Assembly: GCF_001421535.1 (NCBI RefSeq) | Contig: NZ_LMKN01000008.1 | Location: forward strand, 896,980 to 960,979 | From: Sphingomonas sp. Leaf20 | Lineage (GTDB): Bacteria > Pseudomonadota > Alphaproteobacteria > Sphingomonadales > Sphingomonadaceae | Reading direction: 5' to 3' | DNA: 64,000 nucleotides | Program-made: the position numbers and the translations under genes | Shown: positions 43,100-50,711 of the stretch, piece by piece | Layout: every line of letters begins with the position of its first letter | How positions within the stretch are numbered: the first letter of the stretch is position 1 | The notes under the pieces: model-generated | What the model saw: the letters and a program-made list of their open reading frames with translations, nothing else | What the model was told of the DNA's origin: nothing | The model's database searches: none

Positions 43100-44238
43100 A
43101 TGACTCGCCGCCGGTTCCTCCCCGAATACGTCAGCAGCTTCAAGGATCGGCATGGCAAGGAGCGGCTGCGATTCCGCCGCAAAGGTTTCGCGGGCGGCTA
43201 TTTTAAGTCGGCCCTCGGCACCGAGGATTTCCGTACCGAGTATCGCGCATTCATGGATGCTAGCGAGACGGTCGGGGTTGCAGTCGACCGTGCGATCCCG
43301 GGCACGATTGCTGATCTCGTCGCGCGCTACTTCGCGACCCCGACGCGCCTTGGCCCCACGGTGATCACCCAGAGCAAGGTCCGCAGCATCGTCGGCCGGT
43401 TCAGCGAGGAATACGGCAAGCTGCCGGTCGCTTGGGTTGGGTTCCAACACATCGACGCCATCGTGACGGCGAAGACGCAGCGGAAGATGGTGCACACCGC
43501 GCGCGGCCTGCGCCCGATCGGCGGGCCAGTCGCAGCCGGCAAGCTGCGCAAGGAGCTGGTGCGCCTATTCAATTTCGCCGTGAAGCTGCGCATGATCCCA
43601 ACCAACCCGGTTTTGCTGGCGGATCATGTCAAGCTATTGGTCGAGCAGCGATCCGCCGGCTATCATACTTGGACCGAAGACGAGATTGATCAGTACCGCG
43701 CGCGCCACCAGCTAGGAACCAATGCCCGTCTAGCGCTCGAACTCTTGCTTTGGACCGGCCAGCGCCGCAGCGACGCGATACGGATGGGCCGACAGCACAT
43801 CGTCGACGGCCGGATCAAGGTTGTACAGGACAAGACAGGGAAGGTCTTGTGGATCGCGGTCGCGCCCCAGCTGCTGGAGGCAATCGTCGCGATGCCCGCC
43901 GCCAAGAACCATCTGTGCTTCCTGATCAACGAACAGGGGCGTCTGTTCACGCGAGCGGGTTTCGGCAACTGGTTCCGCGATAAGTGCGACGCGCCGGGTT
44001 CCCTCAATGCACGGCGCACGGACTGCGCAAGGCGATCATGCGCCGCATGGCCGAACTCAACCAAGGCAACCAAACCAGGAAGGCGGTGTCCGGTCACAGG
44101 AAAAACGAGGAGGTCGCTCGCTATACGGAAGCGGCCAATCAGCGCAGCATGGCAGACGACGCAATTGGCATCCTCGCGCGCTGGGAGATGTCGAACCGTG
44201 CAGAGAGGTTAGACACCCACGTCTCTGAAAGTGGCTGA
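43100..44238 (+). pseudogene. Tyrosine recombinase (island integrase), frameshifted
   Basis: The first frame encodes an arm-binding and core-binding region, the first catalytic Arg in TGQRRSDA (about residue 219) and the beta-strand Lys (DKTGK). Near 43990 the frame is lost: reading on gives a low-complexity tail that stops at 44212, while the -1 frame continues the family sequence with H-x-x-R (AHGLRKAIMR), the second His (SGHRK) and the Tyr nucleophile (ARYTEAA) to TGA 44236-44238. Restoring one G in GACGCGCC rejoins both parts into a protein of about 379 residues. So the catalytic core is split. A sequencing error cannot be excluded. The gene points at the tRNA attachment site. Confidence 0.85.
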
Positions 44239-44258
44239 ATTCCGCCGTCTTATGAGTG

Positions 44259-44278
44259 GGATTGGCGCGCCCGGAGGG
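44259..44278. repeat. Right attachment-site repeat (attR) at tRNA-Arg 3' end
   Basis: GGATTGGCGCGCCCGGAGGG, identical to 31332-31351. Sixteen of the 20 bases are the 3' end of tRNA-Arg (44263 onward, minus strand, including the encoded CCA), so the gene stays intact after insertion. Confidence 0.88.
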
Positions 44279-44339
44279 AGTCGAACCCCCGACCGAGGAG
44301 GTAGAAGCTCCTTGCTCTATCCAACTGAGCTACGGGCGC
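44263..44339 (-). tRNA. tRNA-Arg (anticodon UCU)
   Basis: A complete 77-base cloverleaf: acceptor GCGCCCG/CGGGCGC, D-arm GCTC/GAGC, anticodon stem AGGAG/CTCCT with loop CTTCTAC, a 5-base variable loop, T-arm GGGGG/CCCTC with one G-U pair and loop TTCGACT, discriminator G and an encoded CCA. The anticodon TCT reads AGA, a codon rare in GC-rich genomes. Minor tRNA genes like this are frequent island targets. Confidence 0.97.
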
Positions 44340-44397
44340 GCACGGCCACCGATTAGCGCGCATTGCGCGGGCTTGGAACCATGATCATAACCCGGCG

Positions 44398-45147
44398 ATG
44401 AATATCGTCGAAAACGATCCCCCCGCACCCGTCGCGGCGCATGCGGTACAGGGTGGCCGGTTCCGCTATTTCGACTTCGTGATGGCGGCATTCGTCACCA
44501 TCCTGCTGTTGTCGAACGTCATCGGGGCGGGCAAGCGCGCGGTCATCGATCTACCGCTGATCGGGGTCTGGCCGTTCGGGGCAGGGATCCTGTTCTTCCC
44601 CGTCAGCTACGTGCTCGGCGACATCCTGACCGAGGTGTACGGCTATGCCTATGCACGCCGCTGCATCTGGGCGGGGTTCGGCGCGATGCTGTTCATGGTC
44701 GTGATGTCCGCGGTCGTGGTCGCGTTGCCGCCCGATGCCGGGTGGACCGGGCAGGCCGCCTACGAGTCGGTGTTCGGGCAGGTTCCGCGGATCGTGTTCG
44801 CGTCGATCGCCGCCTTCTGGGTCGGGGAGTTTGCGAACAGCTTCGTGCTCGCGCGGATGAAGATCTGGACGGGAGGCCGCATGCTCTGGACGCGCACGAT
44901 CGGCAGCACGATCGTCGGGCAGGCATTCGACAGCCTGATCTTCTATCCGCTCGCCTTTTATGGCGCGCCCGACTGGCCGGTCGAGGCGATGCTGATGGTG
45001 ATGATCAGCCAGTTCGCGCTGAAGGTGTCGTGGGAGGTGCTGCTGACCCCGCTGACCTATCTCGCGGTGGGATGGCTCAAGCGCCGCGAGGGGGTCGACG
45101 TCTATGACGAGGGGACGGACTTCTCGCCGTTCCGCACACGGGTTTGA
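44398..45147 (+). CDS. yhhQ: Queuosine precursor transporter (YhhQ/DUF165 family)
   Basis: A 249-residue inner-membrane protein with about six helices that imports queuosine precursors (preQ0/preQ1). Family segments are LLLSNVIGAGKRAVI near residue 37, GAGILFFPVSYVLGDILTEVYGYAYARR near 62-89 and RTIGSTIVGQAFDSLIFYPLAFYG near 165. The DILTEVYG stretch is the hallmark of this family. No queuosine synthesis genes are nearby. It stands alone beside the island boundary. Confidence 0.9.
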   Translation: MNIVENDPPAPVAAHAVQGGRFRYFDFVMAAFVTILLLSNVIGAGKRAVIDLPLIGVWPFGAGILFFPVSYVLGDILTEVYGYAYARRCIWAGFGAMLFMVVMSAVVVALPPDAGWTGQAAYESVFGQVPRIVFASIAAFWVGEFANSFVLARMKIWTGGRMLWTRTIGSTIVGQAFDSLIFYPLAFYGAPDWPVEAMLMVMISQFALKVSWEVLLTPLTYLAVGWLKRREGVDVYDEGTDFSPFRTRV

Positions 45148-45151
45148 CAGT

Positions 45152-45236
45152 CCGTCATCCCAGCGGAGGCTGGGATCCAGGGCTACAAAAGTTGCCGCTC
45201 CTGGCCCTGGATCCTGGGTCGAGCCCAGGATGACGG
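45152..45236. repeat. Paired, inverted copies of a dispersed hairpin repeat
   Basis: Copy 1 (45152-45182) and copy 2 (45205-45236) are the same element in opposite orientations: GTCATCC...GGATCCAG and CTGGATCC...GGATGAC. Each copy holds its own perfect 8-bp stem (ATCCCAGC/GCTGGGAT and ATCCTGGG/CCCAGGAT). They sit between convergent yhhQ and purQ, where such repeats can protect transcript ends. A third copy is at 50584-50614. Confidence 0.8.
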
Positions 45237-45241
45237 TCTAT

Positions 45242-45281
45242 GCGCTGACGGGTTAGGCGCTGACGGTTTAGGCGCTGACGG
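45242..45281. repeat. Tandem 15-base repeat over the purQ stop codon
   Basis: The unit GCGCTGACGG(G/T)TTAG occurs at 45242-45256 and 45257-45271 and partly at 45272-45281. Read on the minus strand it supplies GTCAGCGCC then a stop, so the end of purQ has been duplicated downstream with in-frame stops kept. Confidence 0.8.
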
Positions 45282-45936
45282 CTTCCATCAGGCCTTCGAA
45301 CAGGCGGCGACCATCCGTGCCGCCGTGCGCGGCTTCGATGCGGCGTTCGGGGTGCGGCATCATGCCGAGCACGTTGCCCTTGTCGTTGAGCAGGCCCGCG
45401 ATGTTGCGCGCCGAGCCGTTGACGCTTTCGGCATAGCGGAACGCGATGCGGCCTTCGCCCTCGAGGCGGTCGAGCGTCTCGGTGTCGGCGAAGTAATTGC
45501 CGTCGTGATGCGCGACCGGGAAGGAGACGCGCTCGCCCGCCGTGTAGCCCGACGTGAAGCGCGACTGCGCGGTCTCGACGGTCAGCGCGACGTCGCGGCA
45601 GACGAAGTTCAGTCCCTCGTTGCGCATCAGCGCACCGGGGAGCAGACCCGCTTCGGTCAGCACCTGGAAGCCGTTGCAGATGCCGAGCACGGGCAAACCC
45701 TTGCCCGCCTGCTCAACGACCGCGCGCATGATCGGCGAGCGTGCGGCGATCGCGCCCGAGCGCAGATAGTCGCCGTAGGAGAAGCCACCGGGCACTGCGA
45801 CCAGCCCGACATCCGCGGGGAGGTCCGCGTCACCGTGCCAGACCATCAGCGGCTTGACGCCGGTCACTTCCTCCAGCGCGACGGCGATGTCGCGGTCGCA
45901 GTTGGATCCTGGGAACACGATGACTGCAGTCTTCAT
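45268..45936 (-). CDS. purQ: Phosphoribosylformylglycinamidine synthase subunit PurQ
   Basis: PurQ is the glutaminase subunit that feeds ammonia to PurL in step four of purine synthesis. The 222-residue protein is a class I amidotransferase with FPGSNCDRD at the N-terminus, the nucleophile Cys in LGICNGFQ (near residue 85) and the His/Glu pair in GMMPHPERR (near residue 197). It is last in the purC-purS-purQ operon, 13 bases after purS. purL is not in the window. Confidence 0.97.
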   Translation of the reverse strand: MKTAVIVFPGSNCDRDIAVALEEVTGVKPLMVWHGDADLPADVGLVAVPGGFSYGDYLRSGAIAARSPIMRAVVEQAGKGLPVLGICNGFQVLTEAGLLPGALMRNEGLNFVCRDVALTVETAQSRFTSGYTAGERVSFPVAHHDGNYFADTETLDRLEGEGRIAFRYAESVNGSARNIAGLLNDKGNVLGMMPHPERRIEAAHGGTDGRRLFEGLMEAVSA

Positions 45937-45949
45937 GACAGTACCACCT

Positions 45950-46180
45950 TCATGCCTTCTCGACCCGGTAGTTCTCGATCACCGTGTTGGCGAGGAGCTT
46001 GCGGCACATGCCGTCGATCGTCGCGTCGTCGGTATCGTCGGCGACCTCGAGTTCGATCAGCTTGCCCTGACGGACGTCCTGCACGCCGTCGAAGCCGAGG
46101 CTGCCGAGCGCGTGGTGGATGGCGCGGCCCTGCGGGTCGAGCACGCCGGGCTTCAATGTCACGAAAACCTTGAGTTTCAT
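45950..46180 (-). CDS. purS: Phosphoribosylformylglycinamidine synthase subunit PurS
   Basis: PurS is the small dimeric subunit that joins PurQ to PurL. The 76-residue product has the family start [25 protein letters not shown] and [11 protein letters not shown]. The start ATG follows the purC stop directly (TAAATG), so translation is coupled. Separate PurS, PurQ and PurL subunits are normal in alphaproteobacteria, in contrast to the single large PurL of E. coli. Confidence 0.96.
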   Translation of the reverse strand: MKLKVFVTLKPGVLDPQGRAIHHALGSLGFDGVQDVRQGKLIELEVADDTDDATIDGMCRKLLANTVIENYRVEKA

Positions 46181-46960
46181 TTACTTGCCCCGGTTCTTGC
46201 GATGCTTTTCGAGGTCGAGGACCGAATTGTCGCCACCTTCGGGCAACAGGCCAAGACGGCGTGCAACCTCTTGATAGGCCTCGACTTCGCCGCCGAGATC
46301 GCGACGGAAGCGGTCCTTGTCCATCTTCTCGTTGGTTTCCATGTCCCACAGACGGCAGCCATCGGGGCTGATCTCGTCCGCGAGGATGATCCGGCCATAG
46401 TCGTTGTCGAAGATGCGGCCGAATTCGAGCTTGAAGTCGACGAGACGGATGCCGACGCCGGCGAACAGCCCGCACAGGAAGTCGTTCACGCGGATCGCGA
46501 GGTCGGCGATGTCATGCATCTCCTCCTGGCTCGCCCAGCCGAACGCGGCGATATGCTCGTCGGAGATCATCGGATCACCGAGCGCATCGTCCTTGTAGTA
46601 ATATTCGATGATCGTGCGGGGCAGCTTGGTGCCCTCCTCGATCCCGAGGCGCTTCGAGATCGAGCCCGCGGCGACATTGCGCACGACGACCTCGATCGGG
46701 ACGATCTCGACCTGGCGGATCAGCTGCTCGCGCATGTTGAGCCGGCGGATGAAGTGCGTGGGCACGCCGATATGATCGAGCAGCGTGAAGATGTGCTCGG
46801 AAATCCGGTTGTTGAGCACGCCCTTGCCGTTGATCGTGCCCTTTTTCTGGGCGTTGAACGCGGTGGCGTCGTCCTTGAAATACTGGATCAGCGTGCCGGG
46901 CTCGGGACCCTCGTAGAGGATCTTGGCCTTGCCTTCGTAGATCTGGCGGCGGCGAGCCAT
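46181..46960 (-). CDS. purC: SAICAR synthetase PurC
   Basis: PurC joins aspartate to CAIR with ATP to give SAICAR. The 259-residue protein has [11 protein letters not shown] near residue 8, the nucleotide loop [16 protein letters not shown] near 39, [14 protein letters not shown] near 87, [10 protein letters not shown] near 174 and [15 protein letters not shown] near 192. All are standard for the single-domain bacterial enzyme. It heads the purC-purS-purQ operon. No purine riboswitch or PurR site is evident upstream. Confidence 0.97.
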   Translation of the reverse strand: MARRRQIYEGKAKILYEGPEPGTLIQYFKDDATAFNAQKKGTINGKGVLNNRISEHIFTLLDHIGVPTHFIRRLNMREQLIRQVEIVPIEVVVRNVAAGSISKRLGIEEGTKLPRTIIEYYYKDDALGDPMISDEHIAAFGWASQEEMHDIADLAIRVNDFLCGLFAGVGIRLVDFKLEFGRIFDNDYGRIILADEISPDGCRLWDMETNEKMDKDRFRRDLGGEVEAYQEVARRLGLLPEGGDNSVLDLEKHRKNRGK

Positions 46961-47107
46961 GCGCGGTCCCCTGAAAAGTGAGCGGCCCCGGCCCCCACGA
47001 AACGGATCGCGGAGCCGGAGCCGGGATAGGCCGCGCCTATAGGCGAAGGGCGCGGGGGGTGCAATCGGATCGGTACGCTATCCGGTATGCGTTACGCGCG
47101 GCGCCGA

Positions 47108-48196
47108 TCACGCGGGCTGGTCGATCGGTGCTGCGCGACGAGGCTGGTGGCGCGTCACGTGACGGACCACCGCCAGCAGCGGTTTTTCGAGAACGAGGTG
47201 CGCGACCAGCCCGACGGCCAGGCAAAGCAGGACGATCAGCACGACAAAGCCCTGCTGCGGCAGGTGACGGAACGCCTCGATCTTCATCACGCGGCCATAG
47301 CCCATCATCACGAACACGTGCGTGAGGTAGAGCGCATAGGATGCGTCGCCGAGCAGAACGAGGAGCCGGGCGATCGCGCCGCGTGGTGCGCCGATCGAGA
47401 GCGCGCTGGCGACGACGAGAGTGGCGGGAATGCCCCAGGCGAACACCCGCGGCAGTGCCGGCAGGCCGGCCGTGCCATCATGCACGATGAACAGCGGCGC
47501 GGCAGCCATCAGTCCCATCAGCGCGAGTGCCAAGATCGGCGGCACGGGCCAGCTGCGGTTCCGTCGACTCCAGGCCGCATGGGCGTAGGCCAGGACAAGT
47601 CCGAAGCAGAATTCGAGCGGCAGCGGACTCGTGAGGAACGACGCCGTGTCGCTTGCAGGCAGAAGCGCGCCGGCGACCTGCAACGCCAGGATCGCCGCCG
47701 TCGTGGCAAGCACCGACACGGTCGCGGAACGCGCCTTGAGGGTCGCTGCGAACAACAGGTAGAAATAGACCTCGTAGACGAGCGTCCACGAAACGCCGAG
47801 AATCGTGTCGCCCGGGAGCAACAGGAGGGCGGCGACGACCCTGCTCGCCGGAAAATGATGCGTGGCGAGGAATCCCATCGCCGAGATCGTCAGGACGCCA
47901 AGGCAGCACAGCCAGTAGAACGGGTAGATCCGCGTCGCACGGCGGAGAAGGAAGGCGCCCGGCGTCGGCGGCGCGTCGGTGCCGCGGAAGCTGACGTGGA
48001 GCATGATGAAGCCGCTGAGGACGAAGAATATGTCGACCCCGGACGCACCCGATATGGTCAGCCAGTCCGGACTGAATCGGTGGACCGCCCCGTTCGATTG
48101 CTCGAGCGTGTGATGAACGACCACTGCGAGCGCGGCGACGGCGCGCAACATCTGTACGCCGTATAACTCGGCCTGCCCCGATCGCTGATTCGTCAT
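47108..48196 (-). CDS. Acyltransferase family 3 membrane protein
   Basis: A 362-residue polytopic protein with the family start GVQMLRAVAALAVVVHHTLE, FFVLSGFIML near residue 57 and RRATRIYPFYWL near 85. It probably acylates a surface or secreted glycan. Unlike the two island acyltransferases its composition matches the chromosome, so it is likely resident. It stands alone between purC and kynU. Confidence 0.88.
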   Translation of the reverse strand: MTNQRSGQAELYGVQMLRAVAALAVVVHHTLEQSNGAVHRFSPDWLTISGASGVDIFFVLSGFIMLHVSFRGTDAPPTPGAFLLRRATRIYPFYWLCCLGVLTISAMGFLATHHFPASRVVAALLLLPGDTILGVSWTLVYEVYFYLLFAATLKARSATVSVLATTAAILALQVAGALLPASDTASFLTSPLPLEFCFGLVLAYAHAAWSRRNRSWPVPPILALALMGLMAAAPLFIVHDGTAGLPALPRVFAWGIPATLVVASALSIGAPRGAIARLLVLLGDASYALYLTHVFVMMGYGRVMKIEAFRHLPQQGFVVLIVLLCLAVGLVAHLVLEKPLLAVVRHVTRHQPRRAAPIDQPA

Positions 48197-48335
48197 GCCT
48201 GCGCCCCCGCTGCACCGCTGCTGCCATGCAACGACTGTATTGGCCGGCAGGCTGCAAGTGCAGAGCTAGCGGAGGGCGTGACAAAAGATAGAGCGTGGTC
48301 CGGAAATCATAAGGATCAACGTTGGGCGAAAATGG

Positions 48336-49550
48336 TCAGGTGACCGCAAGTCTTTGACTATATTGGGGAGCACGCCATTCGCCAGTTTCAATGACCTTCT
48401 GCAGGATCTCGCCTGCGCGCCAGACATCCTCGTGGCTCAGGTACAAGGGCGTCAGGCCGAGGCGGAGGATGTCGGGGTCGCGGAAGTCGCCGATGACGCC
48501 GTGCGCGATAAGCGCCTGCGTGATCGCATGCGCATGGGGGTGGCGGAAGCTGATATGGCTGCCGCGCTGGGCGGGATCGCGCGGGCTGACACATTCGAGG
48601 CCGAGCGCGTCGCCGGCGGCGGCGAGGATGTCGAAGAACTGCGCGCTCTTGGCGGCGACCGCGTGCTGGTCGATGTCCGCCCAGAGATCGAGCGCGGCTT
48701 CGAGCGCCGCGGTCGACAGCATCGCGGGGGTGCCCGCCAGCCAGCGTTTCATCCCCGGCGCGGGGCGATAGGCATCCTCGAACGCGAACGGGGCTGCATG
48801 GCCCATCCAGCCGGACAGCGGGCTGGCCAGGGCCTCCTGCCAGCGCTTGGCAACGTAGAGGAAGGCGGGCGCACCAGGGCCGCCGTTGAGGTATTTGTAC
48901 GTGCAGCCGACCGCCAGATCGGCGCCCGCGCCGGTCAGGTCGATCGGCACCGCGCCGACGCTGTGGCTGAGGTCCCAGAGCATCAGCGCGCCCGCGGCCT
49001 GCGCGCGTGCGGTCCAAGCGGTCATGTCGAAGCGTTCGCCGGTCTTGTAATGGACATGGGTGAGCAGCAGCACCGCGGTGTCCTCGTCGAGCGCCTCTGC
49101 GAGATCCGCGCGCGCGACCACCTTTAGCCGGGCGCCGGGGACGCAGGCGACCGCGCCCTCGGCAATGTGGAGGTCGGTCGGGAAATTGCCCGACTCGCTC
49201 AGGACGGTGTGGCGGTCGGGGTTGGCGCGGAGCGCGGCGACCAGTGCCTTGAACAGATGCGTCGAGGTCGTGTCGCCGATGATGACCTCGTCGGCGGCGG
49301 CGCCGATCAGCGGGGCGATCTTGCCGCCGATCCGCTGGGGCGCGTCGATCCAGCCTTCGTTCCAGCTGCGGATGAGGCGGTCGCCCCATTGGCGAGTCGC
49401 GACGTCGGCGAGCGCGGCGGGCGTCGCCCTGGGGAGCGCGCCGAGCGAATTGCCGTCGAGATAGATCACGCCGTCGGGCAGCGCGAACTGCTCGCGGTAC
49501 GCTGCCAGAGGATCGGCGGCGTAGAGTGCGCGGGCTTCGTCGAGGGTCAT
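48336..49550 (-). CDS. kynU: Kynureninase
   Basis: Kynureninase cleaves kynurenine to anthranilate and alanine with PLP. The 404-residue protein shows VIYLDGNSLGALP near residue 28, QWGDRLIRSWNEGW near 54, the PLP-binding region IGDTTSTHLFK near 91, LWDLSHSVGAVPIDL near 191 and CTYKYLNGGPG near 215, which holds the Schiff-base lysine. The gene lies 34 bases downstream of a secreted hydrolase on the same strand. Neither tryptophan dioxygenase nor a typical KynB is visible, so it may degrade imported kynurenine or rely on distant genes. Confidence 0.96.
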   Translation of the reverse strand: MTLDEARALYAADPLAAYREQFALPDGVIYLDGNSLGALPRATPAALADVATRQWGDRLIRSWNEGWIDAPQRIGGKIAPLIGAAADEVIIGDTTSTHLFKALVAALRANPDRHTVLSESGNFPTDLHIAEGAVACVPGARLKVVARADLAEALDEDTAVLLLTHVHYKTGERFDMTAWTARAQAAGALMLWDLSHSVGAVPIDLTGAGADLAVGCTYKYLNGGPGAPAFLYVAKRWQEALASPLSGWMGHAAPFAFEDAYRPAPGMKRWLAGTPAMLSTAALEAALDLWADIDQHAVAAKSAQFFDILAAAGDALGLECVSPRDPAQRGSHISFRHPHAHAITQALIAHGVIGDFRDPDILRLGLTPLYLSHEDVWRAGEILQKVIETGEWRAPQYSQRLAVT

Positions 49551-49584
49551 GGTCGAGCCTTTGTGGGTGCGGGCGGGTCTAGGG

Positions 49585-50481
49585 TCATTTCAGGGCGGCC
49601 GCGATCAGTCGCTTCGCTTCGGCCCAGGCGGGCTTCTCGGGCGCGACGAGTTCGACATGGCCGGTCGCCGGGATCGTGTGGAGGACCGCGGTGTCGCCGG
49701 CGGTTCTTGCCTTGGCGACATAGTCGGTGGCGAAGGGGAAGGGGATGATCCGGTCCTCGCGGCCGTTGACCAGGTCCTGCGCGATGCCGAGCGGGAGGAG
49801 GCGCGGGACCGAGGTGTCGGCGTAGACGTCCGCGCGGGCCGGGCTGGGTTTGCCGACGAGCTTGGTGACCACCTCGGTGCCGCAGCCATTGGCGGGGGTG
49901 GCCGCCGTCGCCTCGAGATCGGGAAGGCCGCCGAGGCTGATCGCATGGTCGATGCGCAGCGGCGCGCGGGTGTAGAGCGGGCTGGTCGGGGCGAGCTTCG
50001 CGCGCGCGGCGAGCCAGAGCGCGAGATGGCCGCCTGCGGAATGGCCGATCGCAACGATGCGGCGCGTGTCGAGGTCGAACGTCGCCGCGTTGGCGCTCAG
50101 CGCGTCGGTCGCCTTCGCCGCGTCCTCGAACGTGCCGGGATAACCGCCGCCGGCGCGGTCGACGCCGCGATAGTCGATGTTCCAGACCGCGATGCCGTCC
50201 TTGCGCAGATCGTCGGCGACCCAGTTCATCAGGCTGCGATCGGCGATGCTCGTCGTCCAGCACCCGCCATGCACCATCACGACGACGGGGAAGGGGCCCT
50301 TGCCCGCTGGTCGCCAGACATCGACCTTCTGCATCTGGTCGGGGCCATAGGCGATGGTCGCGTCGGGGCTGGGCTTCGGGCGTTTGACGAGGTCGGGCCA
50401 GGTCAGGAGCCTGGGCGCGGGCGGTTCTGCGGTCACCGGGGAGGAGATGGCGGCCAGCGCGAGAAAGGCAAGGCGGATCAC
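49585..50481 (-). CDS. Secreted alpha/beta hydrolase (BD-FAE/kynurenine-formamidase-like)
   Basis: A 298-residue alpha/beta hydrolase with oxyanion motif VHGGCW near residue 70, the nucleophile elbow GHSAGGH, an Asp in NGREDRIIP and a His in PATGHVEL. HGG-x-W is shared with BNA7-type kynurenine formamidases, and kynU follows directly, so N-formylkynurenine is a reasonable substrate. A signal peptide (LAFLALAAISSPVTA) implies periplasmic location, which is odd for that role. GTG 50481 gives this clean signal; ATG 50565 is in frame and would add 28 residues before it. A general esterase remains possible. Confidence 0.7.
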   Translation of the reverse strand: MIRLAFLALAAISSPVTAEPPAPRLLTWPDLVKRPKPSPDATIAYGPDQMQKVDVWRPAGKGPFPVVVMVHGGCWTTSIADRSLMNWVADDLRKDGIAVWNIDYRGVDRAGGGYPGTFEDAAKATDALSANAATFDLDTRRIVAIGHSAGGHLALWLAARAKLAPTSPLYTRAPLRIDHAISLGGLPDLEATAATPANGCGTEVVTKLVGKPSPARADVYADTSVPRLLPLGIAQDLVNGREDRIIPFPFATDYVAKARTAGDTAVLHTIPATGHVELVAPEKPAWAEAKRLIAAALK

Positions 50482-50583
50482 GGTGTTGCGGGGCCTTTCC
50501 AGGATTGGGCGGCGGGTACGGGGCGGTCGTAGCGGGACGGTGGCGAACGTTGCGGGTTGGTGCAAGATGGGTTGGGGGCCTGG

Positions 50584-50614
50584 CTCTGGATCCTGACTTT
50601 CGTCAGGATGACGG
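50584..50614. repeat. Third copy of the dispersed hairpin repeat
   Basis: CTGGATCCTGAC...GTCAGGATGACGG contains a perfect 8-bp stem (ATCCTGAC/GTCAGGAT) with loop TTTC. The arms CTGGATCCTG and CAGGATGACGG match copy 2 at 45205-45236. It lies between the divergent hydrolase and parC genes. Confidence 0.75.
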
Positions 50615-50711
50615 GGACGGGGGCGGATCAGGGTAGGCGTTTTGACCCTGTTCGGGGTGTTGAGAACAACAGTGGAACCTTCGCGCGGCGCTTGCTATCC
50701 CACATCAATCT

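Larger units (their letters stand above)
31332..44278. mobile_element. Integrated genomic island at tRNA-Arg(UCU)
   Basis: A 20-bp perfect direct repeat bounds about 12.9 kb, with a tyrosine integrase gene adjacent to the tRNA and pointing at it. The cargo is polysaccharide-modification genes (32066-41608) and a five-gene unknown set (41628-43066). The stretch 31360-34930 is visibly richer in A+T, with longer intergenic gaps than the chromosome. The integrase is frameshifted, so the island may be fixed. No conjugation or replication genes are seen. Confidence 0.85.
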
